Positions 48,664-56,431 of a stretch of DNA of 64,000 nucleotides are shown here, one piece after another. Positions within the stretch are counted from its first letter, which is position 1. Every line of letters starts with the position of its first letter. This stretch comes from 2-01-FULL-49-22 sp036507655 (lineage in GTDB: Bacteria; Patescibacteriota; Saccharimonadia; Saccharimonadales; UBA10212), in contig DATCIS010000019.1 in NCBI GenBank assembly GCA_036507655.1, positions 12,827-76,826 of the forward strand, given 5' to 3'. Under the pieces are notes generated by a model. The model did no database searches and had not been told where the DNA came from. It worked only from the letters and a program-made list of their open reading frames with translations. A program made the translations under genes and the position numbers.

Positions 48664-49410
48664 CTAGACCTGGATGCGGTTGAAGCGGTTGACGGCAAAG
48701 GTTGTGGCGACTACCAGCGTTATGAACAGTACTGCCATGTCCAGCGCAATCGAAAAGTGGCTTTCGCCGAGTAGAACATACCGTAGGCCATCAACTGCGT
48801 AAGATAGAGGATTGACCGAAGCAATGATACGCAAAATATCTGGCGCATTGGTCAGCGGGTATAACGCATTTGACAGGAAAAATAGTGGGAACATCACGAA
48901 GCTGTTAATAGCTTGGAAGCCCTGAAAGTCTTCAACCGCCGAGGCCAAGCCAGCGCCAAAATGCGCCAGAGCCAACGACATAGCAGCCATTATCCCAACC
49001 GCTATAGGTACCGCTAGCCAATTCTCGGGTCTGAAACCAAGCGCCAGGGCAATAACGAATACCAGGCAAGCTTGGACGAGCGTAATTGTGGCACCACCCA
49101 GTGCGCTACCAAGTAAAATTCTCAGTCGTGAAACAGGCGCTACTAAAAGCTCTGATAAGAAGCCGAAACGGCGATCGAATATGATAATGGCTCCCCAAAA
49201 GATTGAAGTGAACAAGATAGTCTGCATGATGATTCCGGGAACCAAAAATTGCAGGTAGTCCCCTTGCCCGGCACGTTCGAAAACCGCACCGAGCCCATAA
49301 CCCAAAGCCAGCAAGAAAAGCAGGGGCTGACCGATAGAACCGATAATACGCGAGCGGCTTCGGAAATAACGCCGCATCTGCCTCAGCCACAAAACCGCCA
49401 ATATCTGCAT
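48664..49410 (-). CDS. ABC-2 type transporter permease, 248 aa
   Basis: Membrane subunit of an export ABC system. Six hydrophobic segments, with the ABC-2 signature region near FLVPGIIMQTILFTSIFWGAIIIFDRRFGFLSELLVAPVSRLRILLGSALGG and FQAINSFVMFPLFFLSNALYPLTNAPDILRIIASVNPLSYAVDGLR, both characteristic of the DrrB/NodJ group. Length is standard. It follows the ATPase gene by one base. Export of a lipid-like or drug-like compound is likely; substrate unknown. Confidence 0.92.
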   Translation of the reverse strand: MQILAVLWLRQMRRYFRSRSRIIGSIGQPLLFLLALGYGLGAVFERAGQGDYLQFLVPGIIMQTILFTSIFWGAIIIFDRRFGFLSELLVAPVSRLRILLGSALGGATITLVQACLVFVIALALGFRPENWLAVPIAVGIMAAMSLALAHFGAGLASAVEDFQGFQAINSFVMFPLFFLSNALYPLTNAPDILRIIASVNPLSYAVDGLRYVLLGESHFSIALDMAVLFITLVVATTFAVNRFNRIQV

Positions 49411-49411
49411 A

Positions 49412-50221
49412 TTAGCTCCTTAAGCTCCTGATTCGCATTGCGCTTTTCATATTTAACCCGTCGTATGCATCACTGGTTTCGTCGCGAATGGTTTCGCCGG
49501 TCAATTTCAGATAAGCCTGCTCTAAGTTTTTAGTCTTGGTCAGCTTAGCCAGGTCTTTAGCCGTTCCAATTGCCACGATTTTGCCGTGGTCGATGATGGC
49601 TATGCGGCCAGCGACTTCTTCGGCTTCATCCAGATAATGGGTAGTGAAGAAAATCGTCATTCCCTCGTGCTTGGAAAGTTTCTTAACATAGTCCCATAAG
49701 ACATTCCTAGTCTGGGTATCAAGTCCCAAGGTTGGTTCGTCTAAAAACAGCACCTTGGGATGATGGAGCAAACCGCGGGCGATTTCCAGCCGGCGGCGCA
49801 TGCCACCCGAGAATGTTTTAATATAACTGTCTTTTCGCTCTTGCAGCCCGACTAAATTAAGTAACTCCTCAATGCGCTGGTCTTGCTCTGGTTTGGGCAC
49901 ATGATAAAGCGCCGCATGCAGCTCCATATTTTCTTTTGCGGTCAGCTCTTCATCCAGACTTGGGTCCTGAAAGACGATACCCAAAGATTGTCGCACTGCC
50001 GCCTGGTCTTTGGTTACATCGTGCCCGGCCAGATACAACTTGCCGCTGGTTGGCCGCAGCATGGTGGTCAGCATTTTAATGGTGGTGCTTTTACCGGCAC
50101 CGTTAGGACCTAAGAATGCAAAGATTTCTCCGGGATATATCTCGAAGTTAATGTGATTGACAGCTTTAATCTTGCCGAAGCTCTTGTAAACGTCTTCGGC
50201 CGCTATTATCGGCCTGGCCAT
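49412..50221 (-). CDS. ABC transporter ATP-binding protein (DrrA-like), 269 aa
   Basis: Energising subunit for the ABC-2 permease that follows. Walker A GPNGAGKSTTIKML, Q-loop FQDPSLDEELTAKENM, signature FSGGMRRRLEIARGLLHHP, Walker B VLFLDEPTLGLDTQTR and switch His in FFTTHYLDEAEEVAGRIAIIDHG. A short C-terminal extension (about 30 residues) follows the nucleotide domain. A TATAAT box overlapping the zwf stop lies eight bases before the ATG, so it can be made as a leaderless mRNA independent of zwf. Confidence 0.94.
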   Translation of the reverse strand: MARPIIAAEDVYKSFGKIKAVNHINFEIYPGEIFAFLGPNGAGKSTTIKMLTTMLRPTSGKLYLAGHDVTKDQAAVRQSLGIVFQDPSLDEELTAKENMELHAALYHVPKPEQDQRIEELLNLVGLQERKDSYIKTFSGGMRRRLEIARGLLHHPKVLFLDEPTLGLDTQTRNVLWDYVKKLSKHEGMTIFFTTHYLDEAEEVAGRIAIIDHGKIVAIGTAKDLAKLTKTKNLEQAYLKLTGETIRDETSDAYDGLNMKSAMRIRSLRS

Positions 50222-50229
50222 GGGGTTAC

Positions 50230-50238
50230 ATTATATCA
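50230..50238 (-). promoter_or_regulatory. Extended -10 promoter of the ABC exporter, inside the zwf 3' end
   Basis: TGA followed by TATAAT (50230-50235), eight bases before the ATG; the zwf stop TAA is part of the box. Confidence 0.5.
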
Positions 50239-51556
50239 GCTTGAGGACTTCCTCGATTGTGCTGCCGGGTTTATAAAATCGTAAATCGCTGCTACCCATT
50301 CTCCATCTCTCTTGAATCGGCTCCAATATCCTCCAGCTCTCCAAGACCTCACCGCTACTGGCAAATAGACTCTGGCTACCGCGTATGGCGTCAAGCAGAA
50401 CCCGCTCATAAGCATCTGGTAAGCGTTCATAGTGCTGCTCATAAGTAAAGGCTAGCGATTTTTGCTTTAAGCGCCGCTCGTAGCCTGGCTCTTTGACCCA
50501 TAGATCGAGCTCGATACCCTCTTTGGGTTGCACCCGAAGCGCTAAGCGATTGGCTTCTGATGTTTCTTTCTTTTTGAAGTAAATTCTAATCTCTGTCAGC
50601 TTATCGTTAAGGTTTTTACCTGAGGCTAAAAGAATCGGAACGCCTTGCCAGCGCCGCTCCTTTGACTTCAGCGTCAGCCCGACGAATGTCTCGGTAGTCG
50701 AACCGGGATTGGCAACTTCTTTCTGGTAGCTTTTATACTGTGCCCGGATAATCGGCTTGTCTATATCGATCGAAAGGGCCTTTAGAGCTATCAGCCGTCT
50801 GCTCGGAAGCTCTTCGTATTCAAATACGTCGGCATAAGGCTCCATGAGCGTTAAAGCTGCCAGCTGTAATAGGTGGCTTTGAATAACATCGCGCAAGGCG
50901 CCGGTCGATTCATAAAATAAAGCCCGGGCCTCAATATTGATTTTCTCAGCCACGATGATGACGATTTTCTCGATGAACCGGTGGCTCCAGACATTACGGA
51001 AAAGGGCGTTGCTGCCCAGAAATACCACAATGTTCTGCGCCACTTCTTTAGCTAAGTAATGGTCAATCCGGTACACCTGCTTTTCCGGGAAGTGTTTAGC
51101 CGTTTGCGTAATCAGCTCACGCGCCGATGCCAAATCAAATCCGAAAGGCTTCTCCAACAGCAGCTTGGCTTGGGAGTGATTCAAGCCGGCTTGGCCCAGA
51201 TGCCGGATAATCGGTAAAACGGCTGCCGGCGGCACCGACAAATAGAAAATGACTTGTGGCTTCGCGCCTGATTTTTGGCCGATGGCTGATAGCTTTTTCT
51301 TTAACGCCAGATAATCGCCCTGAGCGTTCAAATCCATCTGAAAAAGCTTGGTGAAATGTTTCAGGTTTTTGTTATTATCGCCGAGTACCTCGGCTATAGA
51401 CACATCACGGCGTGAGACCCCCAAGATTGTGAAGTTCTCAGGCAAGTTGGCTGAGCGACAAACTTCAGACAGAGCTGGAAGCAGATATCGCCGGCTCAAG
51501 TCACCGGTTATTCCAAATACAACTAAAATAGTGCCTGGTAAGACTCCCTTGGCCAT
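50231..51556 (-). CDS. zwf: Glucose-6-phosphate 1-dehydrogenase, 441 aa
   Basis: First enzyme of the oxidative pentose phosphate branch, making NADPH. N-terminal Rossmann motif VFGITGDLSRRYLLPAL, FYLSVPPAAVLPIIRHLG, LLEKPFGFDLASA, active-site RIDHYLAKEVAQNI (usual RIDHYLGKE; here Gly to Ala), and FRNVWSHRFIEKIVII. Length is about 40 residues below the common 490, missing parts of C-terminal loops. No gnd (6-phosphogluconate dehydrogenase) or lactonase is seen nearby. TATACT lies six bases before the ATG, indicating a leaderless transcript. Confidence 0.93.
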   Translation of the reverse strand: MAKGVLPGTILVVFGITGDLSRRYLLPALSEVCRSANLPENFTILGVSRRDVSIAEVLGDNNKNLKHFTKLFQMDLNAQGDYLALKKKLSAIGQKSGAKPQVIFYLSVPPAAVLPIIRHLGQAGLNHSQAKLLLEKPFGFDLASARELITQTAKHFPEKQVYRIDHYLAKEVAQNIVVFLGSNALFRNVWSHRFIEKIVIIVAEKINIEARALFYESTGALRDVIQSHLLQLAALTLMEPYADVFEYEELPSRRLIALKALSIDIDKPIIRAQYKSYQKEVANPGSTTETFVGLTLKSKERRWQGVPILLASGKNLNDKLTEIRIYFKKKETSEANRLALRVQPKEGIELDLWVKEPGYERRLKQKSLAFTYEQHYERLPDAYERVLLDAIRGSQSLFASSGEVLESWRILEPIQERWRMGSSDLRFYKPGSTIEEVLKLI

Positions 51557-51562
51557 ACCAGC

Positions 51563-51568
51563 AGTATA
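51563..51568 (-). promoter_or_regulatory. -10 box of zwf, leaderless
   Basis: TATACT at 51563-51568, six bases before the ATG; a TTAATT at 17-base spacing is a poor -35. Confidence 0.5.
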
Positions 51569-51604
51569 GAGGTTATTGCTTGAAAAATTAATTTTCGGCA
51601 GGGA

Positions 51605-53986
51605 TTAAGCCTGGCGCTGGTTATCAATCGGATCCAAATCGCCGACATCCAGTTTTACCACGCTTCCGGGTTGAGCCTCACCGCGCAGAATTTTGGTTGC
51701 CACAACGTCCTCCACTGCATCGGCAATTACCCGCCGCATTGGACGGGCGCCAAATTCCGGATCATATCCGGCCTGGATTAATTTAGCCAAGGCCGCATCG
51801 CTCAACTGGACCGAGACATTTTGCTTGGCCAAAGTTTGGTTGACATTATTAATCATCAGCTTGGCGACTTGGGTTAGCTCTGGCTGGTTCAGCGACCTGA
51901 ACAACACGATTCCATCGAAACGGTTTATCAGCTCAGCTCGAAAAACATTGCTAGCTATGAGCTTGTCGATCAGCGGCCTCTCAAATGATTCCAACGTATC
52001 ACCGGCCGCCACCCTTTGAGTAATCTCGGCTGAACCAGCATTTGATGTAGTGATGATTATAGCATTGCGGAATGACGCTGGGTGGCCGGCTTTATCAGTC
52101 AGGCGACCTTCATCCAGAACCTGCAGTAGCAGGTTAAGCACGGCCTGGCTAGCTTTTTCGACTTCATCTAGCAGTACAACTGAAAACGGTTGCTGCCGGA
52201 TTTGTAAAATCAGGCTTTTGTTGGCCGGGCCGCCGGCCTCCACTAACCGCTCGGCAGCCTCTGACTGGTGATACTCGGTCATGTCTAAGCGAATCATTCG
52301 CCGTTCGTCGCCGAAATAAACCGCTGCCAATGAGCGCCCTAGTTCAGTCTTGCCAACACCGGTTGGACCCAAGAACAAAAAGCTGCCAACCGGGCGCTTG
52401 GGGTCGGCCACGCCGGCCCGGCCACGTCGCAGCGCTGCCGACACTACTTGAACTGCCCTTTCCTGATTAATCATACGGCTGTGGATACGTTCTTCCAGAT
52501 TGAGCAAAACATCGGCTTCCGGAGCTTCGGCTTTTGCGACTTTTACGCCGCGAGTGATTTCAACAGCCGCTTGCACTGATTCAGCGGTCATAATCTTATC
52601 TTGGGTGTAAGGGATGGACTGCTCAAGCAGGCTGATAGCCTTGCCTGGATAAGCCTGATCCTGCATGTATTGGTCGCTTAGGCGATAGGCCTCACGCACT
52701 GCCTGATACGTGACATTGATGTGATTTTGGGCCTCCAGCGTTAATGCACTGTCCTCTAAAATCTGCATCGTAATAGTTTGGTCAGGTTCGTTAATGATAA
52801 TCGGCGCCATATGCGCCGCCAGCGACTCACGGTTCGATTTTAATTGCTGCCAGAACTCCGGTGTGAAGGCTGCAACGACTTTTACCGTGTGGTTTTGTAA
52901 CAGCGGCAGCAGTATCTGGCTGACGTCAAAAGCGCCTGTGCCTTTTCCAAAAAATAGCTCGGCCTCGTCTAGAAAAATAATGATGTTGCGGGCATGCACG
53001 GCTTCATTGAACAGACGAAGCATAATTTTTTCGAGCTTATCGCCAGCCGCCGACAAAATAGCTGAGGCATTAAGGCTGACAATCTGGTAGTACTGGAGGC
53101 TTTGGTCTTGGCCCCTCAGTAATCTTTCGGCTAGCGCGTACACTAGTGACGTCTTGCCAGTGCCAGCTGGGCCAACAAGCGCAGCGTTCCCCTGGGGCTG
53201 GCTCAAAGAATGGACTACGCTGTCCAAAACTTCGCCGTGTGCCAGGGTGTGAAAATGGCCATGCCCGGCTTCGACAGCCGAACTGATATTCTGGCCGAAC
53301 TGGTCGAGGGTCGGCGTGAAGCCCGATGCCCAGTCGCGGCCAATACCACCAAAATACGGCTTGGGTTGGTTTAAAGACCGGCTTAGACGCCCCAGCCAGT
53401 CCGAAGTTTCCAGTAAATCTTCGCTTGTCAAGTTAAGTTTAGCTAAATAATCTTTTGCCGGTTGAGAGCTAGTAAGCAGAGATGCGGCTAATATCCCGGC
53501 GTGTAACTCGGGGCTGTTTTGCCGCTTCATCAATTCTTGAGCGTTGTGCCAGACAGCTGCCATTTCGTCCGGTACCTCGCTTAATGAGCGTGAAACCTGC
53601 TCAGTTGAAAGCAATAAGTGATTAATGATGAACCTGCCCTGCCACTCCAACGTGACGGCTTGCCAAGTACTGCGCGGAGTAACCGGTGTCGGCTTACTGA
53701 AACGAGCTAGCAGTTTAGGTTCGAGAATATCGTCGAGCGTACGCGGCGCTAAGTTAGGCGGAAGTTTTGCTAAATCACGGCGATACCATAGGCCGATAAC
53801 GGCGGTGAATGATGACAGGCACAGGCCAGCAAAGCCGAGATTTTTTGAGTCAGCGGCAATCAGAAAGGCAATTCCTAGAACTACCGAGACGACCGAGCTG
53901 GATAACAGCACAAGGCCTCCTCTGTTGCCTATCAAAGCTGCCAGCCTGGCTTGGCGCGCCCGCAGACTGTTGAGTTCTAGCTCCAT
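51605..53986 (-). CDS. Membrane-anchored Clp-like double AAA+ ATPase, 793 aa
   Basis: Hsp100-type unfoldase with two AAA domains but an unusual N terminus: two close hydrophobic helices (GLVLLSSSVVSVVLGIAFLIAA and LGFAGLCLSSFTAVIGLWY, about residues 25-67) replace the soluble N-domain. A middle region holds Clp_N-like helices. AAA-1 has GPAGTGKTSLVYALA and Walker B FLDEAELFF; AAA-2 has LFLGPTGVGKTELGRSLAAVYF, RLDMTEYHQSEAAERLVEA, VVLLDEVEKA, LLQVLDEGRLTDKAG and FGARPMRRVI. No ClpP loop (IGF/L) is obvious. It probably handles membrane or exported proteins from the cytoplasmic face. It overlaps nothing but sits two bases from the next membrane protein gene. Confidence 0.88.
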   Translation of the reverse strand: MELELNSLRARQARLAALIGNRGGLVLLSSSVVSVVLGIAFLIAADSKNLGFAGLCLSSFTAVIGLWYRRDLAKLPPNLAPRTLDDILEPKLLARFSKPTPVTPRSTWQAVTLEWQGRFIINHLLLSTEQVSRSLSEVPDEMAAVWHNAQELMKRQNSPELHAGILAASLLTSSQPAKDYLAKLNLTSEDLLETSDWLGRLSRSLNQPKPYFGGIGRDWASGFTPTLDQFGQNISSAVEAGHGHFHTLAHGEVLDSVVHSLSQPQGNAALVGPAGTGKTSLVYALAERLLRGQDQSLQYYQIVSLNASAILSAAGDKLEKIMLRLFNEAVHARNIIIFLDEAELFFGKGTGAFDVSQILLPLLQNHTVKVVAAFTPEFWQQLKSNRESLAAHMAPIIINEPDQTITMQILEDSALTLEAQNHINVTYQAVREAYRLSDQYMQDQAYPGKAISLLEQSIPYTQDKIMTAESVQAAVEITRGVKVAKAEAPEADVLLNLEERIHSRMINQERAVQVVSAALRRGRAGVADPKRPVGSFLFLGPTGVGKTELGRSLAAVYFGDERRMIRLDMTEYHQSEAAERLVEAGGPANKSLILQIRQQPFSVVLLDEVEKASQAVLNLLLQVLDEGRLTDKAGHPASFRNAIIITTSNAGSAEITQRVAAGDTLESFERPLIDKLIASNVFRAELINRFDGIVLFRSLNQPELTQVAKLMINNVNQTLAKQNVSVQLSDAALAKLIQAGYDPEFGARPMRRVIADAVEDVVATKILRGEAQPGSVVKLDVGDLDPIDNQRQA

Positions 53987-53988
53987 AA

Positions 53989-54348
53989 TCAGCCCGTGAA
54001 TGCCCTGATTAAGAAGTAAATTGCCGCCAATGGCAGAAGCGGCCAGATCACGGCCACTACCAGGCTGAAAATTGCATTTACACTTATTACTACCGCTGCC
54101 GCAATCAATGTCAAAAGACGCACAAAGAAGCCAATGGTCCTGGAAACCAGATTATCGATGGTCGCTCTGAATTTTTCATCTATAGACCTGCCGGGTGCTG
54201 ATATAAGCTGTTTCCAAGGCGCAAATAAATTCTCGAGTAATGGGGGGATGGAAAATTCCAGACCAGCTCTTTTGATGGACCTGGGAACGTCGCGCCAGGC
54301 TTCAAGCCAACCTAAGCCATACCACCACTTGAAGAGCTCAAAAAACAT
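53989..54348 (-). CDS. Small membrane protein next to the Clp-like ATPase, 119 aa
   Basis: Aromatic N terminus (MFFELFKWWYGLGWLEAWRD) followed by a polar middle (IPPLLENLFAPWKQLISAPGR) and two C-terminal hydrophobic helices (IGFFVRLLTLIAAAVVISVNAIFSLV and AVIWPLLPLAAIYFLI). I do not recognise the family. It is the first gene of the pair with the membrane-anchored Clp-like ATPase, two bases upstream, so the two proteins probably act together in the membrane. TAAAAT lies six bases before the ATG (leaderless). Confidence 0.75.
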   Translation of the reverse strand: MFFELFKWWYGLGWLEAWRDVPRSIKRAGLEFSIPPLLENLFAPWKQLISAPGRSIDEKFRATIDNLVSRTIGFFVRLLTLIAAAVVISVNAIFSLVVAVIWPLLPLAAIYFLIRAFTG

Positions 54349-54354
54349 AAGCCC

Positions 54355-54363
54355 ATTTTATCA
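54355..54363 (-). promoter_or_regulatory. Extended -10 promoter of the membrane protein/Clp-like pair
   Basis: TGA plus TAAAAT (54355-54360), six bases before the ATG. Confidence 0.5.
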
Positions 54364-54426
54364 GGAATTAGGATATAAGAAGAAATGACAAGCAGACGTT
54401 AAATTATTTTGGGGCAGCCAGCGTGT

Positions 54427-55005
54427 TTAACCCGCCGGCCGCCCCTTTATCCAGTACCCTCTGGCTGCATTACCTCTCGGTGCAGGCGGTAAGCCAGATT
54501 GACGAATCATCTCAGACCACGATCCGAAGACCTTCTGAACGCAGCGTAGTGGTGGAGCTTCGAACTCGTAGTAGCGATTGACCCGTTCCAGGTGGCCCTG
54601 CCTTACTGCTTGGGCTGGATGCCAATCTGCAACCGCGGGCGTGTAACCAAAATGCTTATGCCACTCACGGGCTTTTTGTAGAATTGACTCGCTAGTCCAT
54701 TTCTTGCCGCCCGCAGGACGGTAGATTCCTGACATCACTCGCAAATCGGCTACTCTTCTCACCCCGAGACCCAATTTTGCGGCGATTTCCTCATCGCTCT
54801 TACCGGCTTCGGCAAGTACTCGAACTTGCTCTTGCCTAACCTTAGTCCGACTGTTTTCTCGATTGAGGTTTCCGACCACCTGTCGAATTCGCTCAGCAGT
54901 TACACCTTCGCGAGCTCCGATTTCCTTTAGGGTCTTACCTTCCTCAAGAAGTTCTTTGCGCATGGTCTCGATTTTCTCGGGAGACCATCGCCGGTTCGGT
55001 GGCAT
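54427..55005 (-). CDS. HTH protein with homing-endonuclease-associated repeat, 192 aa
   Basis: DNA-binding protein. Two helix-turn-helix units occupy the N-terminal half: EGKTLKEIGAREGVTAERIRQVV, like sigma region 4, and AGKSDEEIAAKLGLGVRRVADLR. Residues about 105-180 form one homing-endonuclease-associated repeat: WTSESILQKAREWHKHFGYTPAVADWHP and PPLRCVQKVFGSWSEMIRQSGLPPAPRG. No nuclease domain is present, so it is more likely a regulator than an endonuclease. AGGAGG lies five bases before the ATG. It is divergent from the ATP synthase operon, a possible but unproven target. Confidence 0.8.
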   Translation of the reverse strand: MPPNRRWSPEKIETMRKELLEEGKTLKEIGAREGVTAERIRQVVGNLNRENSRTKVRQEQVRVLAEAGKSDEEIAAKLGLGVRRVADLRVMSGIYRPAGGKKWTSESILQKAREWHKHFGYTPAVADWHPAQAVRQGHLERVNRYYEFEAPPLRCVQKVFGSWSEMIRQSGLPPAPRGNAARGYWIKGRPAG

Positions 55006-55052
55006 TTTAGCCTCCTTTAGTCTAGAAGTCTGCTTGTCAAGAGTTCGTCTTG

Positions 55053-55117
55053 GAGTCCGTACCAGGCGGACTCAATAAAGACTACCATACTATAAAATAT
55101 CCACACCTTTATTACAA
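55053..55117 (-). promoter_or_regulatory. Promoter and leader hairpin of the HTH gene
   Basis: TTGTAA (55112-55117), 17 bases, TATAGT (55089-55094). The transcript leader of about 75 bases contains a 7-bp hairpin, GAGTCCG-7-CGGACTC (55053-55073), ahead of AGGAGG. The hairpin could be a site for translational or self control. Confidence 0.6.
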
Positions 55118-55321
55118 TTCGCCTAAGTGAGGGTATTAAATTGGTTGGCATCGCGATGCTCACCTGAGCAGACACGTCAAAAGTATCAACATCTAAGCCG
55201 AGGACTTGCCGAGCGAATTTTTTGAGGGAAACTCATGAGCGAGACCGACCGTTAGGGAGTTCCGCAGGTTGTTGTGTGCTTTGACAGGTGGCTGCATCAA
55301 GCGAGAAGAACGTTAGCGAAT
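55118..55321. other. Intergenic region between the divergent HTH and atp promoters
   Basis: About 200 bases with no gene I can support. A minus-strand frame is open over part of it (reading through LGLDVDTFDVSAQ) but ends in TAA just before the HTH ribosome site and has no start signal. The sequence is rich in GAGCGA/GCGAA words. TTGACA at about 55282 lacks a matching -10. Confidence 0.4.
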
Positions 55322-55351
55322 TTGATACCCGAACGCCTGAGCTGCTACAAT
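55322..55351 (+). promoter_or_regulatory. Promoter of the ATP synthase operon
   Basis: TTGATA (55322-55327), 18 bases, TACAAT (55346-55351). The inferred start site is near 55358-55360, at the ATG of a 12-codon ORF. The ATG at 55350 overlaps the -10 box, so it cannot be the atpB start. Confidence 0.6.
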
Positions 55352-55359
55352 GACTTCGA

Positions 55360-55398
55360 ATGCCACTGGGAAATGTCAATTGGGGGTTGCTTTGCTAA
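55360..55398 (+). CDS. Candidate leaderless leader peptide upstream of atpB, 12 aa
   Basis: ATG at 55360 opens MPLGNVNWGLLC and stops at TAA 55396-55398, two bases before the atpB ATG. The ATG lies eight bases after TACAAT, the same distance seen for other leaderless starts in this window. atpB has no usable Shine-Dalgarno, so ribosomes finishing this ORF could restart at atpB. Expression is not shown. Confidence 0.35.
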   Translation: MPLGNVNWGLLC

Positions 55399-55400
55399 GC

Positions 55401-56186
55401 ATGGATTTCGCCACCGAGGCTTTGGCAGCCGAGAAACTATTTAATCTTGGCCCTCTACCGTTCACCAATAGTATGCTCTTTGGTATCCTGATGGCTATTC
55501 TGGTACTAGGTTTATTCGGCTTGGCTGCTCGCGTCAGCCAACTATGGCCCAAAAATCGACTCGTCTACTGGTTTGAGAGTTTTACTGAACTGGTGATGGG
55601 TATGATTATCGAGACTTTCGGTGGTGATCGTAAACGCGCGCTGCGGCATTTTCCTCTGCTGATTACACTTTTGGTTTTTATCTTGGCCTGCAATCTTAGC
55701 GGTTTACTACCAGGGGTGGGTTCTATTACCTACAATGGCACTCAGTTATTTCGCGCCTGGACCACTGACTTGAACTCAACTTTAGCAATGGCGACTTTGG
55801 CCTTGGCGACTGTCCACATCTACGCCGTTAAGGAAATTGGTGGACTGGGTTATTTCCGCCATTTTTTCTCCGGCAATCTTAAAAACCCAATGAATATCTT
55901 TATCGGACTTAACGAGCTCTTCGGAGAAGTTTTGCGTCTGGTAACACTATCGCTGCGTCTTTTCGGGGTTATATACGGCGGTGAGGCCCTGCTTTTCGCC
56001 ATTGCGGCACTGGCTGGCAACTTGGCCTGGGCAGCCACATTACCGATAATGTTTCTGGAAATCTTTGTGGCGTTTGTCCAGGCCTATCTGTTCATGATGC
56101 TGACTGCCAGCTATCTGATGATGTCCACTACTCATAACGAGTCATCGGAGAGTCACTCGATTCAGGCGGCTGGAGCCAGGAATTAA
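55401..56186 (+). CDS. atpB: F-type ATP synthase subunit a, 261 aa
   Basis: Membrane proton channel half of Fo. Five to six helices; the essential region is NELFGEVLRLVTLSLRLFGVIYGGEALLF, with the conserved Arg of helix 4 (SLRLFGV), and a last helix FVAFVQAYLFMMLTASYLMMSTTH. EKLFNLGPLPFTNSMLFGILMAILVLG is the first helix. The start at 55401 (MDFATEAL) is preferred because the longer frame would begin inside the promoter. The operon lacks atpI but otherwise follows the standard order. Confidence 0.93.
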   Translation: MDFATEALAAEKLFNLGPLPFTNSMLFGILMAILVLGLFGLAARVSQLWPKNRLVYWFESFTELVMGMIIETFGGDRKRALRHFPLLITLLVFILACNLSGLLPGVGSITYNGTQLFRAWTTDLNSTLAMATLALATVHIYAVKEIGGLGYFRHFFSGNLKNPMNIFIGLNELFGEVLRLVTLSLRLFGVIYGGEALLFAIAALAGNLAWAATLPIMFLEIFVAFVQAYLFMMLTASYLMMSTTHNESSESHSIQAAGARN

Positions 56187-56205
56187 TAGGTAAAAAGGAG
56201 ATTAT

Positions 56206-56421
56206 ATGGAAGTAGACCCGTCACTAATTAAAGGTTTGACAATCGGCTTGGGCGCTATCGGACCGGCCGTCGGTATCGGTTTAATTGGTGCGGCCGTGGT
56301 AGGTGCGGTCGGGCGGAATCCGGAAATGCAAGGCAAAATCCTGGCTACGGCCTTTATCATGGTCGGGCTAGTGGATGCCGTATTCGCATTCGTGCTGTTA
56401 ATACTATTCACAACTTCATAA
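56206..56421 (+). CDS. atpE: F-type ATP synthase subunit c, 71 aa
   Basis: Rotor-ring subunit: two helices joined by the polar loop GRNPEMQG. Helix 2, ATAFIMVGLVDAVFAFVLLILF, carries the ion-binding acid as Asp (VDAVF). The Gln and the Glu-Ser/Thr of sodium-binding rings are absent (helix 1 reads IGPAVGIGLIGAA), so proton coupling is likely. AAGGAG is positioned before the ATG. Length is slightly short, normal for c. Confidence 0.95.
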   Translation: MEVDPSLIKGLTIGLGAIGPAVGIGLIGAAVVGAVGRNPEMQGKILATAFIMVGLVDAVFAFVLLILFTTS

Positions 56422-56431
56422 AGGAGCTTAA

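Noticed and set aside
53423..53441. A fifth partial copy in the Clp-like gene (CTT AAC TTG)
   Set aside because: Only the left half matches; too short to separate from chance.
55350..55400. Longer atpB start at 55350 (MTSNATG...)
   Set aside because: That ATG overlaps the TACAAT -10 box, and the extra residues do not resemble subunit a.
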